From: an uncultured Dorea sp. | GTDB taxonomy: Bacteria; Bacillota; Clostridia; Lachnospirales; Lachnospiraceae | DNA length: 55,686 nucleotides | Reading direction: 5' to 3' | Assembly: GCA_910577685.1 (NCBI GenBank) | Contig: CAJTOH010000024.1 | Span: 1-55,686, forward strand | In this document: positions 42,217 through 51,129 of the stretch, one piece after another | Layout of the letters: every line of letters starts with the position of its first letter | Numbering within the stretch: position 1 is the first letter of the stretch | Position numbers and translations under genes: made by a program | The notes under the pieces: generated by a model | What the model was told of the DNA's origin: nothing | What the model saw: only the letters and a program-made list of their open reading frames with translations | The model's database searches: none

Positions 42217-43464
42217 TTAACATGGCTTTTCCATGTTATCTACTTTCAGAACGGTCTGAAGCAATACATTGCAGCCGTTTTCAATATCCCCGTCTTCCGT
42301 AAACTCATGTCTGGAATGGCTGATCCCCTTTTCGCTTGGAACGAAGATCATTCCCGTTGGGAAAACGCTTGTCATGATCAAAGAGTCGTGGAACGCACCG
42401 CTTGGGATTACACTGTAACCGACGCCAAGCTCCTTTACCGCCTGTTCCACTTGTTCCTTCACCCACCCGGACATAGGCGCCGGTTCATGGAAGGATGTGG
42501 GGACAAATGTATAGGAAACTCCATATTTCTTACAGATGTCCCCCAGGGATTCCTGCAGTTTTTGTTCGATCAGAGACATCACATGAGCGTCTTGATCCCT
42601 GATCTCCAGGCTGAATGTGCAGGCGCCCGGAATTACATTGACAGAGTGCGGAGTCACCTTTATCGTGCCTACAGTTGCAACGGTAAATTCATTGCCGTAC
42701 TCTGTTGTAACCTCTGGTATTCTATTGATAAATCCTGCTGCCGCCACCAACGAATCCTTTCTGTCCGCCATAGCCGTACTTCCGGCATGGTTCGCCTCGC
42801 CGGTCACAGTGACGTCGTAACGGTTCACGCCTGCGATGGAAGATACCACTCCCACAGGCGTATTGGTCTTAAACAGCCTTGCCCCCTGTTCCACATGGAG
42901 TTCTATAAAACAATGAACAGACGAGGGGTCTTTCGCCGCCTTCGGCATGTCCGCACTCTTAATGCCGTAAGACTCCATGACCTTTCCTCTCTCTTCTCCG
43001 TAAATATCTAATTCCGAATCGCTGACCCCCGGATCCTGTCCGCAGATCGCGCTGCTTCCGGTAAGCCCTTTACCGAAACGGAAACCTTCCTCATCAGTAA
43101 AAACAATTACCTCAATGGGGTGCCTCGGAACATATCCTTCCTCCCGGAACGTCTCGCAGACCTCAAGTCCGCCAACACAGCCGAGAACCCCGTCGTACTT
43201 CCCTCCGTCCGGCACGGTATCCAGATGGGACCCCATAAGGATCGCCGGAAGGCTGTCGTCTTGTCCCGGCATACGGCAGATCAGATTACCCGCCTCATCC
43301 ATCCTGCATGTCATGCCAAGCTTTTCGGCCCAGGAAGCAAAGAGTTTTCTACCTTTTACATCCTCTGCGGAAAACGCCATTCTTGTAAAGGTTCCGTCAT
43401 CCTTTTTTCCGCACCGGTAGATCTCCTCTAACCGGGAAACAACTCTTTTTCCATTTGCTTTCAT
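42217..43464 (-). CDS. M20 amidohydrolase, N-carbamoyl-amino-acid/ureide type
   Basis: A 415-residue paralogue of AllC. Metal ligands present: H80 (GSHLDT), D91 (GGKYDG), E125/E126 (TDEEG), H190 (LHVEQG) and the C-terminal His in ISHSRHEF. The dimer domain has NHAGSTAMADRKDSL, differing from the HAGTTPM of AllC. Candidate activities are N-carbamoyl-amino-acid hydrolase or ureidoglycolate amidohydrolase; motifs alone do not choose. AGGAGG is 14 bases before the ATG, a long spacing. First gene of the operon with the DAO flavoprotein and EtfBA, behind an operator-like dyad. Confidence 0.85.
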   Translation of the reverse strand: MKANGKRVVSRLEEIYRCGKKDDGTFTRMAFSAEDVKGRKLFASWAEKLGMTCRMDEAGNLICRMPGQDDSLPAILMGSHLDTVPDGGKYDGVLGCVGGLEVCETFREEGYVPRHPIEVIVFTDEEGFRFGKGLTGSSAICGQDPGVSDSELDIYGEERGKVMESYGIKSADMPKAAKDPSSVHCFIELHVEQGARLFKTNTPVGVVSSIAGVNRYDVTVTGEANHAGSTAMADRKDSLVAAAGFINRIPEVTTEYGNEFTVATVGTIKVTPHSVNVIPGACTFSLEIRDQDAHVMSLIEQKLQESLGDICKKYGVSYTFVPTSFHEPAPMSGWVKEQVEQAVKELGVGYSVIPSGAFHDSLIMTSVFPTGMIFVPSEKGISHSRHEFTEDGDIENGCNVLLQTVLKVDNMEKPC

Positions 43465-43566
43465 AGTCGCTGCTTCTTCCTCCTTTCATCATTCAGCAGA
43501 ATTCACAAATTCACATATCTAATTATAGTCAAATTGCATAGAAGAATCTTATTAGATATATAAATC

Positions 43567-43592
43567 TTATCTATAGTTCACATTATAGATAA
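43567..43592. promoter_or_regulatory. 26-bp dyad operator before the M20-DAO-etf operon
   Basis: TTATCTATA (43567-43575) and TATAGATAA (43584-43592) are perfect inverted 9-mers with an 8-base spacer. It overlaps a possible minus-strand -10 (TATAAT at 43582-43587). The ATCTATA half also occurs before the neighbouring pucR gene. Confidence 0.55.
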
Positions 43593-43624
43593 AAAATTAA
43601 CAATAAGCATTGGAGAAACAGGAT

Positions 43625-43670
43625 AAAAAAGGAGATATTCTTTATCCATTTTAGACAAAAACTATCTCCT
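43625..43670 (-). terminator. Terminator after the pucR-type gene
   Basis: Stem AGGAGATA (43630-43637) / TATCTCCT (43663-43670) with TTTTTT following on the minus strand. A second, weaker GCCCGC/GCGGGC hairpin lies at about 43681-43707, directly after the stop. Confidence 0.65.
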
Positions 43671-43710
43671 CTTACTATCGCCCGCCAAGTTGGGAACCTG
43701 CGCGGGCCTT

Positions 43711-45402
43711 TTATCTCTTCATATTCTCTATCATCTTGTATACGATCAGCCCGATTCGGACTGCCAGCACTTCGCTTGCATTGTTCATATCGATTCCCGT
43801 GATCTTAATAATCCGGTCAATACGGTAGGCCGCCGTCTTATAATGGATAAAAAGCTCCTGAGCCGTCTTCGTTAGGTTTTGGTTCCTGTCCAGATATGTA
43901 TTCAGGGTATGAATCAATTCCTGCCGCTGCTGCTTCTTATAATGGAGCAGCTTCTGCAGAGACTCCGGAATATACTCGTATAGTTCATCCGGACTCCCGA
44001 CCTTGCATAAGAGTTTAAAGATTCCCATATCGGAAAAAAATACGATATGAGGCCCCTGCTGCTCCCCGCCGCGTTCTTCGAAAATGCCGATAAATTCCAG
44101 CGAATCCCTTGCTTCCTTGAAGCTGTCCGAGATCTTAAGGATCCCTTCCACCTCTTTCCCGATGCCCGCGCGGACCTTAAAATTCCGGTTCTTCTGACTG
44201 ATCCTCTTCTGGATCCGATCCACGGTGCCTTTCAGCTCTCTGCGGTAATCCTCTTGCCTCTGCCCCTGCCTGATCTGCTGTATCACAATCACCTGGTCCA
44301 CGTCGTTCCTGATCCTGACGTCATGGAACTCATTAATCACTGCGTCCCTTAAGATACTGTCGAACTTGAACTGCTCGTTCAGTTTCTCGAATACTCCTAA
44401 GCCCTCGTTCCACAGCTTAAAAATCAGCACGCGGTAATCTGCGTCAATGGGAATCCCAAGGTGACCGACTTCTCTTTCTAATTCCTTGCGGGAATGGATA
44501 TTCCCGTTCAGTATCTGCGTGATTATGTCATTCCGGAACTTCTCCTCCAGCTCCTCCACCGAATGTTGCCGGAACATCTCCTGCCTCAATGCCGTCACTG
44601 CGTTCTCGACCGCAATATCATCCATGTCCCCGAAGGCCCTTACTGACGCCGTTATGACCAGATAAACCCTGCGGTTATACATAACCCGCCATTTTACAAG
44701 GTACTGCTCGCACTCTGCCCGGTCATCCCCTCTAAGAGCGACCTTCTGTCGCAGGTAGGTATAGTTGGAGTAGAACTTGGGCTGATATTCCTCCGCCTGA
44801 TCGGAGATCTCCATCCTCGTTATACTCCCTTCCGTCCCTGCCAGATAGTCCATGTTCTGGTTGAAAAGCGCGACCGGGTTGCCGATTAATTTCTCAAGTA
44901 CATCCAGAATCTTCTGAAGGCTGTCATCCCCGGAGCCGTGGGAAAACGGCAGCGCCGTAAAGTTATCGTGAGTCGTCTTAAAATACTTAAGCCGCCTGAC
45001 TTCCTCGTTGAAAAGCCTTTCCAGAATCGGCCTTAATATCTCCCGAAAAGACAGCTTAAACGCCACTTCCAAAACCGGAACCGAATATTCCTCCGCAAAC
45101 TCCCGGATGTACCGAACCTTCTCTTCGATGTCCTCCACATCGTTCCCGCGCTTAATCACAATGGCGCTTACCCTCTTTTGCGCAAGCTTCCTGAAATAAC
45201 TGTCGAATTCTTCCTGCGTGCAGGACTGGAACGCATAGAACCTTGTCAGCAGAACCTCCCCGCCGTTAATAAACCTCACGATATCCGGAGCTTCTATGAT
45301 CGTCGCGCCTTTAATCTCATTGCCAAGGCCCGCCGCGCCGCCTAAAAGTTTCGCATCGCTGAATACGTCGATGTCCAGCATCTCTTTTACACTCAATCCC
45401 AT
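43711..45402 (-). CDS. PucR-family transcriptional regulator
   Basis: 563 residues. N-terminal PucR domain (about 1-125: VKEMLDIDVFSDAKLLGGAA, IEAPDIVRFINGGEVLLT), middle GGDEF-like ligand region, and C-terminal CdaR/PucR HTH at about 505-550 (LIHTLNTYLDRNQNLTKTAQ, LFIHYKTAAYRIDRI). Relatives control purine and allantoin catabolism in Firmicutes (family knowledge). AAAGGAGGG lies about 10 bases before the ATG. It is immediately upstream of the M20-DAO-etf operon on the same strand, separated by a terminator; half-sites shared between its own promoter and that operon suggest control of both. Confidence 0.9.
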   Translation of the reverse strand: MGLSVKEMLDIDVFSDAKLLGGAAGLGNEIKGATIIEAPDIVRFINGGEVLLTRFYAFQSCTQEEFDSYFRKLAQKRVSAIVIKRGNDVEDIEEKVRYIREFAEEYSVPVLEVAFKLSFREILRPILERLFNEEVRRLKYFKTTHDNFTALPFSHGSGDDSLQKILDVLEKLIGNPVALFNQNMDYLAGTEGSITRMEISDQAEEYQPKFYSNYTYLRQKVALRGDDRAECEQYLVKWRVMYNRRVYLVITASVRAFGDMDDIAVENAVTALRQEMFRQHSVEELEEKFRNDIITQILNGNIHSRKELEREVGHLGIPIDADYRVLIFKLWNEGLGVFEKLNEQFKFDSILRDAVINEFHDVRIRNDVDQVIVIQQIRQGQRQEDYRRELKGTVDRIQKRISQKNRNFKVRAGIGKEVEGILKISDSFKEARDSLEFIGIFEERGGEQQGPHIVFFSDMGIFKLLCKVGSPDELYEYIPESLQKLLHYKKQQRQELIHTLNTYLDRNQNLTKTAQELFIHYKTAAYRIDRIIKITGIDMNNASEVLAVRIGLIVYKMIENMKR

Positions 45403-45432
45403 AATGTGTTACCCTCCTTTGCGGGGTATAGA

Positions 45433-45477
45433 ATCTATAATTGTATTTATTGATTTCATCAATCTATGCAGATTCTA
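45433..45477. promoter_or_regulatory. Nested dyads in the pucR-type leader
   Basis: A perfect palindrome ATTGATTTCATCAAT (45449-45463; 3-base centre) is framed by TAGAATC (about 45429-45435) and GATTCTA (45471-45477). ATCTATA at 45433-45439 repeats the half-site of the 43567 dyad. Lies between promoter and start codon, fitting autoregulation. Confidence 0.45.
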
Positions 45478-45505
45478 TTTTACCACATACGGAACGGCTG
45501 TACAA
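45477..45505 (-). promoter_or_regulatory. Possible promoter of the pucR-type gene
   Basis: Minus strand TTGTAC (45500-45505), 17 bp, TAAAAT (45477-45482). The -35 match is weak. Confidence 0.4.
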
Positions 45506-45551
45506 TCGAAAATGCTTAAGGCCAAAGCAGCGGCGTGTTAACAATAACCTT

Positions 45552-48026
45552 TTATTTCTCTACTCCTTCTGTCTCAATAATGAACTTGGTGCTTCCGTCC
45601 ATTCCCTCTTTGATCCCTGCGAAAGATTTATAACCCTTACCAAGATCTGACATCGTGCGGATTCTGGACCTTACGGATTGGATATCATTGTCGAATACAT
45701 CGGCCAGTTTATCGATACCGGAGGTCTTGAACTGCGACATGCCGTCGGCAAGCTTCCTGTTTCCGTCGGCCAATGCTTCGGCTCCGCCCGCAAGCTGCTG
45801 ATTTCCGCTAAGCAGCGCTCCCGCTCCCTCAAAAAGCTTTTCATTTCCGTCTGATAATTCTCCTGCACCGTCTGCAAGCTGCTGATTTCCGGCCGCTAAC
45901 GCTCCTGCTCCCTCAAAAAGTCTCTGATTTCCGCTAAGCAGCGCTCCCGCTCCCTCAAAGAGCTGCCGGTTTCCGGCCGCAAGTGTATCGGCCCCCGCCG
46001 AGAGACTGTCTGCTCCGGCCCCCAATGCGCTGATCCCTGCAAGAAGCTGCGGACTGCTGTTCTTTAACAGGTCGGCTCCGCCCGTCAACTGATCGCTGCT
46101 GCCGTTCAATACTTTCGCTCCCTCGGAAAGATTGGTTATCCCTCCATATAGCTGCGACGCTCCCTGCTCCAAAGAAGCGGCTCCTTCGTTAACGGCATAT
46201 AACCCGCTCTTCAAATCCTGAGTCCCTACATTCAGTTCATCCGCCAACACTCGCAGGGATTCGGAAACATCCGCTCCACCCGACGCCTGTGCCGCCGCGA
46301 TATAATTCCGGGCATTGCTGATCTCCGACATTGCATAGTCAATTTCCGCCGAAGGGTCGGACCGGCTTACAGAAACGGCTCCCACATAGCTGTCGATTAC
46401 CGCCTGTATCTCTTCTGCGCTCACCTCCGCGCCTACCATAGCTGCGATCGCCGACGCAGCCTCCGAAGTGCCTGTAACCATAACTTGCTCCTCCGACGCC
46501 TCTGCGCCTGCAAGCGCGTTTGCAGCGTTCACAAGAGAGCCTGATGCTGCCCCTAGATTCCCCTCCATATTATCAGCCGTATTTCCCATATTATGAATGA
46601 TCTGAACCAAAGCTTTGCAGCCGTTTTCAAGAGCGCACGCCCCATTATAGGCGTCCCCTACGCCTCCTTTGAGATTCCCGGCCCCTGCCGCCAGCGCCTC
46701 TGCGCCTTTTTGCGTCTTTTCAATCCCGTCTGCCAGCTCATTGACACCGCGGGTGTAAACCTTCACTCCGTCCGCAAGTTCCTCCACCCCGTTTGCCAGC
46801 GTTTTGCTCTTGCCGTCAAGCTCGCTGACTCCTGCAGCCAACGTCTTCGAACCGTCCGCAAGCTCTTTCGCCCCGTCCGCGGCTTCCTTCGTTCCCGCCG
46901 CAAGCTCCTTCGCCCCGTCCGCGGCTTCCTTTGTTCCCGCCGCAAGCTCCTTTGAACCTTCGGCGGCTTCCCTTGCTCCGTCCGTAAGCTTCTTCGCCCC
47001 ATCCGCGGCTTTTTTTGCCCCGTCCGTTAATTCCCCGGCTCCGTCGGCTGCTTCTTCCGTCCCGTCCGCCAACTGGTCCGCCCCGTCCGCGGCTTCTTTA
47101 GATCCGTCTTCAAGCTTGGCGGAAGCGTCTTCCAGTTCATGAATGGAATCCTCCAGACTGTCGAAATCGTGGACATCGCTTAAGTCGAACTCCTCCATGA
47201 TCTCTGCCGAAGCCACGGTAATAGTAGGCCCCACGGAAGCATCCTTCACGTCCGCCGTGATGGTCACGCTCTCCGGTATATCGAGATCCAGCTCCTTAAG
47301 TTTCAAGTTCTCGGAAAGCCCTGGGAACCCAAGCCCTACGACGATATTCTTATCCGCATCCGACATAATCTTTCCGCTGTCAATCGTCACGTTCGTATAC
47401 TCATCCGTCGGCAGCATCATAGATGTCACCATGGTAAAGGGCGTATACATCTCAACACTCTCGCCGTCGATCTCAACATTCTTTTTCGACCTGTTAGTAT
47501 AATCAATATGGATCTCTACCTTGCCGTCTTTCCCCGCCAGCTCTTCTGCCCCGATCTCTTTTCCATCCAATTTATAAGAAATATTCACCTCCACAGGCAG
47601 TTTTTCGTTCGTCGTCCCCTGATAATAGATGTCGCTGCCCTCCGACTTCCATGTAAGCTCCTTGCCGCTTCCTTTGGTGAATTCTTCGTCGCCCTTAATA
47701 TTCCGGATATCCTTTAATCCGGAAACATCGGCAAGTTCACCGTTTTCCGGATTCTTGATCCATTCTGTCACGGTCGTATTGCTGACGCTGCCGGCTGCGT
47801 CGGCTTTCACGTACACGGACTCTTCTTTGAATATCCCGGTTTCCCCTCTGCCGGCTTCGCCGCTGTTTTCTTTAAGCACGTCGTTGGCGGCTTCCTCAAG
47901 GGCTTTTGTCCTCTCCTCTGCCATTACCTCCGCGCATCCTCCCTGATACCCGGTTATCCCGACTGCTCCCGCCGTCACAACAACTGCCATTGCTCCTGCC
48001 ATTACGCGTTTCCTGTTTCTATTCAT
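45552..48026 (-). CDS. YhgE/Pip-like repeat protein partner of the MMPL exporter
   Basis: 824 residues, exported: a basic start, then a hydrophobic stretch (VMAGAMAVVVTAGAVGITGY). Residues about 75-290 form a beta-rich domain. From about 300 on the protein is built of 7- and 14-residue repeats such as KELAAGTKEAADGA, GAGALLSGNQ and LADGAGEL, typical of the X-linked helical repeats in YhgE/Pip and MMPL-associated proteins. It forms a long rod of coiled helices; no C-terminal membrane anchor is evident. Start at ATG 48024-48026 with AGGAGG 7 bases upstream. It follows the MMPL gene by 80 bases and probably works with it at the membrane. Confidence 0.75.
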   Translation of the reverse strand: MNRNRKRVMAGAMAVVVTAGAVGITGYQGGCAEVMAEERTKALEEAANDVLKENSGEAGRGETGIFKEESVYVKADAAGSVSNTTVTEWIKNPENGELADVSGLKDIRNIKGDEEFTKGSGKELTWKSEGSDIYYQGTTNEKLPVEVNISYKLDGKEIGAEELAGKDGKVEIHIDYTNRSKKNVEIDGESVEMYTPFTMVTSMMLPTDEYTNVTIDSGKIMSDADKNIVVGLGFPGLSENLKLKELDLDIPESVTITADVKDASVGPTITVASAEIMEEFDLSDVHDFDSLEDSIHELEDASAKLEDGSKEAADGADQLADGTEEAADGAGELTDGAKKAADGAKKLTDGAREAAEGSKELAAGTKEAADGAKELAAGTKEAADGAKELADGSKTLAAGVSELDGKSKTLANGVEELADGVKVYTRGVNELADGIEKTQKGAEALAAGAGNLKGGVGDAYNGACALENGCKALVQIIHNMGNTADNMEGNLGAASGSLVNAANALAGAEASEEQVMVTGTSEAASAIAAMVGAEVSAEEIQAVIDSYVGAVSVSRSDPSAEIDYAMSEISNARNYIAAAQASGGADVSESLRVLADELNVGTQDLKSGLYAVNEGAASLEQGASQLYGGITNLSEGAKVLNGSSDQLTGGADLLKNSSPQLLAGISALGAGADSLSAGADTLAAGNRQLFEGAGALLSGNQRLFEGAGALAAGNQQLADGAGELSDGNEKLFEGAGALLSGNQQLAGGAEALADGNRKLADGMSQFKTSGIDKLADVFDNDIQSVRSRIRTMSDLGKGYKSFAGIKEGMDGSTKFIIETEGVEK
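46861..46944 (-). repeat. 42-bp tandem repeat inside the repeat-protein gene
   Basis: Two adjacent 42-base copies (46861-46902 and 46903-46944) differ at only two or three bases and each encodes 14 residues (KELAAGTKEAADGA). A 126-bp-spaced copy of another segment occurs at about 45795 and 45924. Such near-identical DNA can expand or contract by slippage. Confidence 0.7.
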
Positions 48027-48106
48027 AATCTTACCTCCTGCATTTTTTGACTCGGTTTTTTTACTATTCTGCACGGCTTATTCTATCCGCCGCAATATGA
48101 TTATTC

Positions 48107-50233
48107 CTACATGCCGCTGTTCGCACACTCTTCCATAGACCCCTTTTTCTTACTTGCGTCCTTCGCTTCCTTCGGCAGAAATCCTCTGCTCGTCTTCACG
48201 ATCACTTTATCAAATACCATGAACATAGACGGCAGGATCAGTACAACCACAACCATACTGATAATCGCCCCTCTTGCCATCAGGATACACAGGGAACTGA
48301 TCATGTCTATATTGGAATACAACCCGACGCCCACGGTCGCCGCAAAGAAGCTGAACGCGCTTACCATAATGGACTGGGCCGACGCACGATGAGCAATCGT
48401 GACCGCATCATACTTGCTCCTGCCCTGGCTCCTCTCGCGCTTGTACCTTGTGGTCATCAAAATTGCATAGTCCACAGTGGAACCAAGCTGTATGGTCCCG
48501 ATTACAATAGAGGCGACAAACGGCAGCGTCGTCTTCGTATAATACGGGATTCCCATATTGACAAAGATTGCGAATTCGATGACGCCCACTAAGATCACCG
48601 GCAGGGAAACGGACTGGAACAAAAATAATATGATAATGAAGATAATCCCGATGGAAACTATGCTCACCGTCTTGAAATCCTTATCCGTGATCGTGATCAG
48701 ATCCGCCGTCAGCGGCCCTTCTCCCACCAGCATTGCCTTCTCGTCAAATTGATCCATAATCCTGTTAATCTCTGCAATCTGTTCATTTACCTCCTCAGAC
48801 GCCACCTTATACAGGGAATTAACCATCACCATCTGGTACTTATCCGTCTTTAGCTTGCCCGCGACAGAATCCGGAACCATATCGGCCGGAATCCCCGGCC
48901 CTACCAGCTTATCTAAACCAAGCGCCCATTTTACGCCGTCCACCTCCTCGATCTGCCTTAGCATCTTCCCCACATCCGAGGACGGCACGGAACTGTCAAG
49001 CAGAAGGATATGGGTAGTATTCATCTCGTAATCTTTCTTAAGCTTCTCATTTGCAATGATGCTCGGAAGATCCTTCGGGAGCGTCTCGTCCAGATTATAG
49101 TAGACCCCCGTGTGGTTATTTCCGTAAACCGCCGGAACCAGCAGAATCAAAAATGCGCCCACATACCATAGATAACGCTTCGTGACCTTCTCCGACAGTC
49201 TGCCGATATCCGGCAAAAGCGGCTTATGCTTCGTCATCTCCACCAATCTGTCGCAGCACAGGATCATAGACGGCAGGATGGTAACACAGGCGACCACTCC
49301 GAAAACCACTCCCTTGCCCATGACGACCCCGATATCCAGCCCCAGAGTAAAGCTCATGAAACAAAGCGCGATGAACCCGGCGACCGTCGTAACAGAACTT
49401 CCCACCACAGAAGAGAACGTATGGGAAATCGCATGGGCCATCGCCCGCTTCTTATCCCCGTTAAACCGAACCTGCTGTTCTTCATAGCTGTGCATCAGGA
49501 AAATGGAGTAGTCAAGCGTGACCCCCAACTGCAATACCGCCGCCAATGCCTTGGTAATATAAGAAATCTCCCCGAGGAAATAATTGCTTCCCAAGTTATA
49601 GAGAATCGCCATTCCTATACTTAACAGGAACAGTACCGGGACGAAGAAGGATTCCATCGTGATCCCTAAGACCAGAACCGCCAGCACGACCGCAATCAAT
49701 ACATACAGAGGAGTCTCTTTCTCCGCAAGATTCTTCGTATCAGTCACAATAGCAGACATCCCGCTTAGAAAGCACTGTTTCCCCGCTGCCTTCCGGATCT
49801 CTTCAATGGCTTCCATCGTCCCGTCGGAGGAAGTCCCCTCGTCGAAGAAGATTGCCATCATCGTTCCCGTCTCGGAATTGAACACTTTATAGAGTTCGTC
49901 CGGAAGCATACTCTCAGGAACCGAGATATCCATCAATGAGTCATACCACAGTACGCTCTCCACATGACTGATCTTTTCGATCTCTTTCTTAAGCTTCACG
50001 ATATCCTTATTCTCCATGCCATCCACGATAAACATGGAAAAGGCGCCCGTCCCGAAATCCTCCACCATGATATCCTGACCTTTCATAGTCTCGATCTCCT
50101 CCGGCAGATATGTCAGGACGTCATAATTCACTCTGGTATTCACATATCCCAGCGCGGAAGGTATCAGCAGCAATATGCTGGCTATCAATATCACCGCCCT
50201 GTACCTCACCACTTTTTTTCCAAACTGAACCAT
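48107..50233 (-). CDS. MMPL/RND-family membrane exporter
   Basis: A 708-residue protein with two repeats of one N-terminal helix, an extracytoplasmic loop and five clustered helices. Each half has the MMPL helix 4 aspartate region: LGVTLDYSIFLMHSYEE and LGSTVDYAILMTTRYK, where the Asp-Tyr pair relays protons. Likely exports lipids or hydrophobic compounds. Start at ATG 50231-50233 with AAAAGGAG 10 bases upstream; the ATG 13 codons earlier lacks one. Promoter 50343-50371 overlaps a TetR-type operator, so it is repressed by the divergent regulator. Confidence 0.9.
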   Translation of the reverse strand: MVQFGKKVVRYRAVILIASILLLIPSALGYVNTRVNYDVLTYLPEEIETMKGQDIMVEDFGTGAFSMFIVDGMENKDIVKLKKEIEKISHVESVLWYDSLMDISVPESMLPDELYKVFNSETGTMMAIFFDEGTSSDGTMEAIEEIRKAAGKQCFLSGMSAIVTDTKNLAEKETPLYVLIAVVLAVLVLGITMESFFVPVLFLLSIGMAILYNLGSNYFLGEISYITKALAAVLQLGVTLDYSIFLMHSYEEQQVRFNGDKKRAMAHAISHTFSSVVGSSVTTVAGFIALCFMSFTLGLDIGVVMGKGVVFGVVACVTILPSMILCCDRLVEMTKHKPLLPDIGRLSEKVTKRYLWYVGAFLILLVPAVYGNNHTGVYYNLDETLPKDLPSIIANEKLKKDYEMNTTHILLLDSSVPSSDVGKMLRQIEEVDGVKWALGLDKLVGPGIPADMVPDSVAGKLKTDKYQMVMVNSLYKVASEEVNEQIAEINRIMDQFDEKAMLVGEGPLTADLITITDKDFKTVSIVSIGIIFIIILFLFQSVSLPVILVGVIEFAIFVNMGIPYYTKTTLPFVASIVIGTIQLGSTVDYAILMTTRYKRERSQGRSKYDAVTIAHRASAQSIMVSAFSFFAATVGVGLYSNIDMISSLCILMARGAIISMVVVVLILPSMFMVFDKVIVKTSRGFLPKEAKDASKKKGSMEECANSGM

Positions 50234-50314
50234 ACTCTCACTGCTCCTTTTCTTTTTACAAATTGCCTTCATTCTGAGTCTGACGGCCTTTTCGCGTATC
50301 TTTGCTTTATTTTA

Positions 50315-50402
50315 TGACCATCAGTCATTTCTTACAATATGCACTATACCACAAAAATGACCAATAGTCAATACATTTTCCAATTTTTTTGACTATTAGT
50401 CA
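50315..50402. promoter_or_regulatory. Three TetR operators
   Basis: TGACCATCAGTCA (50315-50327), TGACCAATAGTCA (50358-50370) and TGACTATTAGTCA (50390-50402) share TGACNNNNAGTCA; the last is a perfect palindrome about its centre. The middle one covers the -35 box of the MMPL promoter. Confidence 0.75.
50343..50371 (-). promoter_or_regulatory. Promoter of the MMPL operon
   Basis: Minus strand TTGACT (50366-50371), 17 bp, TATAGT (50343-50348). Confidence 0.7.
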
Positions 50403-50418
50403 TTTTAATTAAAAATAC

Positions 50419-50448
50419 TTGAAAATCCGCGTATTTTCTGGTTATAAT
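50419..50448 (+). promoter_or_regulatory. Promoter of the TetR gene
   Basis: TTGAAA (50419-50424), 18 bp, perfect TATAAT (50443-50448), 17 bases after the third operator. Confidence 0.7.
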
Positions 50449-50500
50449 ATATGCGCAGGTCAACAACCTTCGTTTGTGAAAGAAAGGACAGGCGATTATA

Positions 50501-51109
50501 ATGGGGAAAATTGACGAGAATAAGAAAAAGAAAAAAGAAACTCTCTTTAACAGCGCATACGACCTCTTCATCACAAAGGGCATCAACTCCACCGCCATTT
50601 CCGATATCGTGGAAAAGGCAGGGGTCGCGAAGGGTACTTTCTATCTGTATTTTAAGGACAAATACGACATACGAAACAAACTCATAGCCCATAAGACCCA
50701 TGAATTATTTCATGGGGCGAAGGCTGCGCTTGACCGCGCGCCGGAACCAATCACGGGGCTCGACGAACAGTTAATCTTCATCATTAACTATATTATAGAT
50801 ACCCTTGTCCTCAACACCCCTCTTTTGAATTTTATTTCCAAAAACCTGGTTATGGGGGCCTTAAGATCCGTGCTTCTGACCGGGGAACACTCGGACACGG
50901 ATTTTTATGAGCTTTTTCTGGATATGGTACGCCAAGACGCTTACGAATATCAGGATACCGAAGTGATGCTTTTTACTATCGTGGAGCTTGCAGGATCCGC
51001 AGGCTACAACTCGATCCTCTATAAAGAGCCTCTGCCGATCGAACAGTACAAGCCGTTTCTTTATCGGTCCGTCCGGCTCATTATCGACAGCCACCGCGTG
51101 AAAAACTAA
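50501..51109 (+). CDS. TetR-family repressor
   Basis: 202 residues. HTH at about 24-50 (ISDIVEKAGVAKGTFYLYFKD), preceded by a lysine-rich start, then an all-helical ligand domain typical of TetR. AAAGGA lies upstream of the ATG. Divergent from the MMPL operon, with three matching 13-bp palindromes in between, so it is most likely the local repressor responding to a hydrophobic compound the exporter handles. The AraC gene begins 20 bases after its stop and may be co-transcribed. Confidence 0.9.
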   Translation: MGKIDENKKKKKETLFNSAYDLFITKGINSTAISDIVEKAGVAKGTFYLYFKDKYDIRNKLIAHKTHELFHGAKAALDRAPEPITGLDEQLIFIINYIIDTLVLNTPLLNFISKNLVMGALRSVLLTGEHSDTDFYELFLDMVRQDAYEYQDTEVMLFTIVELAGSAGYNSILYKEPLPIEQYKPFLYRSVRLIIDSHRVKN

Positions 51110-51129
51110 TCGTGCAAAAGGAGATCCTT

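Noticed and set aside
42127..43011. Plus-strand ORF of 294 codons opposite the DAO and M20 genes
   Set aside because: It spans the junction of two well-supported minus-strand genes and has antisense composition.
45795..47110. CRISPR-like or satellite array
   Set aside because: The repeats are in frame, vary as codons, and encode a heptad-type helical protein.
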